A stretch of 64,000 bases of DNA from an uncultured Rhodospirillales bacterium. Lineage in GTDB: Bacteria; Pseudomonadota; Alphaproteobacteria; Acetobacterales; Acetobacteraceae. The notes beneath the pieces are model-generated. The model worked only from the letters and a program-made list of their open reading frames with translations, ran no database searches and was not told where the DNA came from. Below, in pieces: positions 61,029-64,000 of this stretch. The position numbers and the translations under genes are program-made. The DNA lies in NCBI GenBank assembly GCA_903835235.1, contig CAILMF010000015.1, positions 372,001-436,000 of the forward strand, in the 5' to 3' direction. Each line of letters starts with the position of its first letter. Within the stretch, counting starts at the first letter, position 1.

Positions 61029-63329
61029 ATGACAGCGCGCGACGCCGGGCCTCCTTTCGCCCCGGTGCCGCGCGCACCGGAAGGCGGCGCTGCGGCTCCG
61101 ACCGTGGTGTCGCCGCCGCCGGGGCTGAGCGAGCTGCCGGCGCTGATCAAGGCCGTCGCCAGCTACGACCCCAGGGCCGACCTGGACCTGATCGACCGCG
61201 CCGGTCGCTTTGCCTGCGAGCAGCATCGCGAGCAGAAGCGCGACGACGGCACGCCCTACATCACGCACCCCATCGCCGTCGCCCATATCCTGGCGGGATA
61301 TCGGCTGGACGCGGCTTCCATCGCCACGGCGCTGCTGCACGATACCGTCGAGGATACCGGCTGCTGCCTCGGTGATATCGAGCAGCGCTTCGGCAAGGAT
61401 GTTGCCCGGCTGGTCGATGGCGTGACCAAGCTGGCCGCGATTGAGCTGAAGTCCAAGCAGACCAAGCAGGCGGAAAACCTGCGCAAGCTGGTGCTGGCGC
61501 TGTCCGAGGACATCCGCGTCCTGCTGGTAAAGCTGGCCGACCGGCTGCACAACATGCGCACCCTCGCCGGCGTGCCGCAGCGCGAACGCCGTGCCCGCAC
61601 CGCCCGCGAGACGCTGGAGATCTTCGCGCCGCTGGCCGAGCGCATCGGCATGGATGCGCTGAAGAACGAGCTGGAGACGCTGGCCTTCCGCAGCATGAAC
61701 CCGGAAGCCTGGCAGACCATCGCGGCGCGCCTGACCTATCTGCGCGGCCAGGGCGCCGACCTGATCAAGGAAATCGAAGCCGACCTGAAGAAGGTGCTGG
61801 CCGCCCATGAAGTTCCGCTGGTGGATGTCATGGGGCGGGAAAAGTCGCCCTATTCCATCTGGCTCAAGATGCAGAAGAAGAACGTGGCGTTCGAGCAGCT
61901 CTCGGATGTCATGGCGTTCCGGATCATTCTGCCGGAGCGGCAGAAGGGTAACTGCTATTCGGCGCTGGGCGCGGTGCATGACGCGTATCGGGTGGTTCCC
62001 GGGCGGTTCAAGGACTACATCAGCACGCCGAAGACCAATGGTTATCAGTCCTTGCACACCGGCGTTACTGTGCCGGAGCGGCGGAACGCGAAAATTGAAG
62101 TGCAAATCCGCACCCTGGACATGCACGAGGTGGCCGAGAACGGGGTTGCCGCCCACTGGATCTACAAGCAGGGCACCGATGCGGGGTTGACGCGCAAGCG
62201 CTACCCCTGGGTGCGCGCGCTGCTGGATATTCTGGAGGACGCGGAAGGCCAGCCGCAGGACTTCCTGGAACACACCAAGCTGGAGCTGCACCGCGACCAG
62301 GTATTCTGCTTCACGCCCAAGGGCGACCTGATCGAGCTGCCGCGCGGGGCCACGCCGGTCGACTTCGCCTACGAGGTCCATTCGGTGGTCGGCGATACCT
62401 GCGTCGGCGCCAAGGTGAACAGCAAGATCGTGCCGCTCAGGCACCAGCTGGAAAACGGCGACCAGGTGGAAATCATCACCGCGCGGGGCGGCACGCCCAA
62501 CCCGGGCTGGGAACGCTTTGTCGTCACCGGCAAGGCGCGGGCCCGCATCCGCCGCTTCGTCCACGCCAGGCTGAAGGAGGAGCACGAGCAATCCGGCCGC
62601 TCCGCCATTGCCAAGGCGTTCCGCCAGGAAGGGCTGGAGTTCAGCGAAAAGCTGCTGGAGCCTGCGCTGAAGGTGCTGAAGCAATCGCAGCTTGAGGACC
62701 TCTACATTGCCGTCGGTGCCGGCACGGTCGGCCCGCGCGACGTGGTCCATGCCGCGGTACCGGAACTGCGCAGCCCGCCCCGCGCGGTGGACCCCATTGC
62801 CCTGGCACGCCCGCGCGGTCGGCTGGGCGCGGGCCCGTCGCTTTCGCGGCTGGACCGCACCGCGGCCAGGCCGGCGCCGAGCATGCCGATCAGCGGCCTG
62901 CTGTCGGGCATGTCGATCCATTATGCCGGCTGCTGCCATCCACTGCCGGGCGAGCGGATCGTCGGGATCGTCACCACCGGGAAGGGCGTCACCATCCACG
63001 CGACCGAATGCCATACGCTGGCCAGCTTCGCGGCCACCCCGGAGCGCTTCCTCGATGTCGATTGGGATGAGACGGCGACGAGCGGGGAGCGGCATGTCGC
63101 GCGCGTCAACGTGGTTGTGGAGAATGCGCATTCCGCGCTTGGTGGCCTGGCGACGGTGGTGGCCAAGCAGGATGGCGTCGTGAGCGGCCTGCGGGTCGTG
63201 CGGCGCGATCCCGACGAGGTCGAGGTTGCCGTCGACATGGAAGTCAGCGACCTGCGTCACCTCACCACCATCATCGCGGCACTGCGCGCGCATTCGGGCG
63301 TCGCCAGGGTGGAGCGGACCCGCTCATGA
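61029..63329 (+). CDS. rsh: Bifunctional (p)ppGpp synthetase/hydrolase
   Basis: A 766-residue RelA/SpoT homologue controlling the stringent response. The hydrolase domain has [21 protein letters not shown] (metal-binding HD) and [12 protein letters not shown], so it should be active. The synthetase domain has [20 protein letters not shown] and [25 protein letters not shown] ([24 protein letters not shown]), a zinc-finger/CC-type region with [11 protein letters not shown], and a C-terminal ACT domain follow. The N-terminal 30 residues are a Pro/Ala-rich extension. The stop overlaps the acpS start (ATGA). Confidence 0.97.
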   Translation: MTARDAGPPFAPVPRAPEGGAAAPTVVSPPPGLSELPALIKAVASYDPRADLDLIDRAGRFACEQHREQKRDDGTPYITHPIAVAHILAGYRLDAASIATALLHDTVEDTGCCLGDIEQRFGKDVARLVDGVTKLAAIELKSKQTKQAENLRKLVLALSEDIRVLLVKLADRLHNMRTLAGVPQRERRARTARETLEIFAPLAERIGMDALKNELETLAFRSMNPEAWQTIAARLTYLRGQGADLIKEIEADLKKVLAAHEVPLVDVMGREKSPYSIWLKMQKKNVAFEQLSDVMAFRIILPERQKGNCYSALGAVHDAYRVVPGRFKDYISTPKTNGYQSLHTGVTVPERRNAKIEVQIRTLDMHEVAENGVAAHWIYKQGTDAGLTRKRYPWVRALLDILEDAEGQPQDFLEHTKLELHRDQVFCFTPKGDLIELPRGATPVDFAYEVHSVVGDTCVGAKVNSKIVPLRHQLENGDQVEIITARGGTPNPGWERFVVTGKARARIRRFVHARLKEEHEQSGRSAIAKAFRQEGLEFSEKLLEPALKVLKQSQLEDLYIAVGAGTVGPRDVVHAAVPELRSPPRAVDPIALARPRGRLGAGPSLSRLDRTAARPAPSMPISGLLSGMSIHYAGCCHPLPGERIVGIVTTGKGVTIHATECHTLASFAATPERFLDVDWDETATSGERHVARVNVVVENAHSALGGLATVVAKQDGVVSGLRVVRRDPDEVEVAVDMEVSDLRHLTTIIAALRAHSGVARVERTRS

Positions 63330-63736
63330 TCCTCGGCCTCGGCAACGACCTCTGCGATATCAGGCGCATCGAGCAGGTGATGGCCCGCCACGGCGAGCGC
63401 TTCATCGAGCGGGTCTTCACCGATGTTGAGCGCGCCAAGGCGGAACGCCGGACGGAGAAGATCCGGGCGGCGACCTACGCCAAGCGCTTTGCGGCGAAGG
63501 AAGCGGCGAGCAAGGCGCTGGGCACCGGGTTTCGCGACGGCGTGTTCATGAAGGACCTCGGCGTGGTCAACCTGCGCTCCGGCCAGCCAACCATGGTGAT
63601 GACCGGCGGCGCCTTGCTGCGCCTGGCCAAGATAACCCCGGCGGGCATGCGCGCTGTCGTGCACCTGACGATGACCGACGAATACCCCTATGCCAGCGCC
63701 ATTGTCATGATCAGTGCGGTTCCGGTCGAGGCGTGA
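63326..63736 (+). CDS. acpS: Holo-[acyl-carrier-protein] synthase
   Basis: A 136-residue enzyme that attaches phosphopantetheine from CoA to acyl carrier protein. The conserved motifs are [15 protein letters not shown] (magnesium-binding aspartate) and [19 protein letters not shown] (glutamate and lysine). It starts at ATG 63326 within the rsh stop, so it is translationally coupled. The order rpoZ-rsh-acpS is typical for alphaproteobacteria. Confidence 0.96.
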   Translation: MILGLGNDLCDIRRIEQVMARHGERFIERVFTDVERAKAERRTEKIRAATYAKRFAAKEAASKALGTGFRDGVFMKDLGVVNLRSGQPTMVMTGGALLRLAKITPAGMRAVVHLTMTDEYPYASAIVMISAVPVEA

Positions 63737-63784
63737 CGCGATGGGTGCAGGCGTCCATTCAGGAAGCAATGAGCGGAGGAACAG

Positions 63785-63994
63785 GTGACCAGCGATTACA
63801 TGCAGCAACAAGCTGAGATGCTGGCCCAGCACCTGCGCTTGACCGATGGCAAATCTGGCTATGTCGAAGCCTCGGCGGAGGGCTTTGACGTCTTCATCCG
63901 CAAGAAGTGGCCGGGCAAGCTGTTGGCGAGTTGGGATGGCATGCCGGTGGAGTGGCATTTGAACGTCGGCACGCACAAGGCCGCGCGGCGGTAG
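63785..63994 (+). CDS. Small conserved-type hypothetical protein
   Basis: A 69-residue protein starting at GTG 63785 behind a good GGAGG site. It is soluble and rich in charged residues: helix MQQQAEMLAQHLRLTDG, then beta-like GYVEASAEGFDVFIRKKW and WHLNVGTH. No family is recognised. It follows acpS by 48 bases and may be on the same transcript. Confidence 0.6.
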   Translation: MTSDYMQQQAEMLAQHLRLTDGKSGYVEASAEGFDVFIRKKWPGKLLASWDGMPVEWHLNVGTHKAARR

Positions 63995-64000
63995 AGCGCC

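Noticed and set aside
60573-63293. A 906-codon minus-strand open frame opposite rpoZ and rsh
   Set aside because: The plus-strand proteins are unmistakable; the opposite frame is a composition artefact.
1-64000. CRISPR arrays, tRNA and rRNA genes
   Set aside because: No regularly spaced short repeats were seen in the few non-coding regions, and no cloverleaf-like or ribosomal RNA segments were recognised by reading. A covariance-model scan would be needed for certainty.

Overview
The window is a 64 kb stretch of very GC-rich chromosome with dense gene packing, many ATGA/GTGA overlaps and near-absence of non-coding DNA outside one region. The core genes (rpoZ-rsh-acpS, split three-gene pntAA-pntAB-pntB, EF-G, PHB/fatty-acid type acyl-CoA enzymes) together with many orphan solute-binding proteins (a Bug/tripartite-tricarboxylate receptor, a TAXI-TRAP system, family-5 and amino-acid binding proteins) point to an alphaproteobacterium. 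A Roseomonas-like member of the Acetobacteraceae is my best guess. This is an inference from gene content and base composition, not from a marker-gene search.

Layout. 1-1.9 kb: 3' part of a sialidase-like propeller gene overlapping a TlpA-like thioredoxin, then a small P-loop kinase. 2.0-8.2 kb: long-chain acyl-CoA ligase, divergent M3 peptidase plus ABC1 kinase, and a Bug receptor. 8.2-11.6 kb: a two-gene phosphorelay (hybrid histidine kinase plus receiver-HPt protein). 11.8-14.7 kb: proton-translocating transhydrogenase operon. 14.7-36.6 kb: a surface-glycan island. Its left arm is a seven-gene minus-strand operon (coiled-coil/beta protein, two glycosyltransferases, methyltransferase, two sulfotransferase-like proteins, secreted glycosidase). 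Its right arm, on the plus strand, holds a GHKL-type ATPase, a two-enzyme glycosyltransferase, a helical-repeat protein, a 1336-residue glycosyltransferase/sulfotransferase fusion and another sulfotransferase. The right arm is interrupted at 27.7-29.6 kb and ended at 36.6-37.5 kb by insertion-sequence wreckage (IS66, IS630 and IS481 remnants) associated with palindromic repeats. 37.5-52.2 kb: transport and fatty-acid genes (BenE, MgtA-type P-ATPase, two acyl-CoA dehydrogenases, peptide-type binding protein, MFS, AEC, TAXI-TRAP, amino-acid binding protein). 52.3-60.5 kb: SerA, EF-G, the DUF1501/DUF1800 pair, an enoyl-CoA hydratase and a zinc alcohol dehydrogenase. 60.6-64 kb: rpoZ, rsh, acpS and a small protein.

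How it fits together. The island looks like an accessory module that builds and sulfates a cell-surface polysaccharide. It has glycosyltransferases, one methyltransferase, three stand-alone sulfotransferase-like genes plus one fused sulfotransferase domain, and a secreted glycosidase, but no recognisable flippase, polymerase or export gene in the window, so export must be encoded elsewhere. The most unusual items are the multi-module 1336-residue protein, a sulfotransferase-like protein whose donor-binding lysine is missing, and a GHKL ATPase of unknown role that begins the right arm. No tRNA, rRNA or CRISPR array was recognised.
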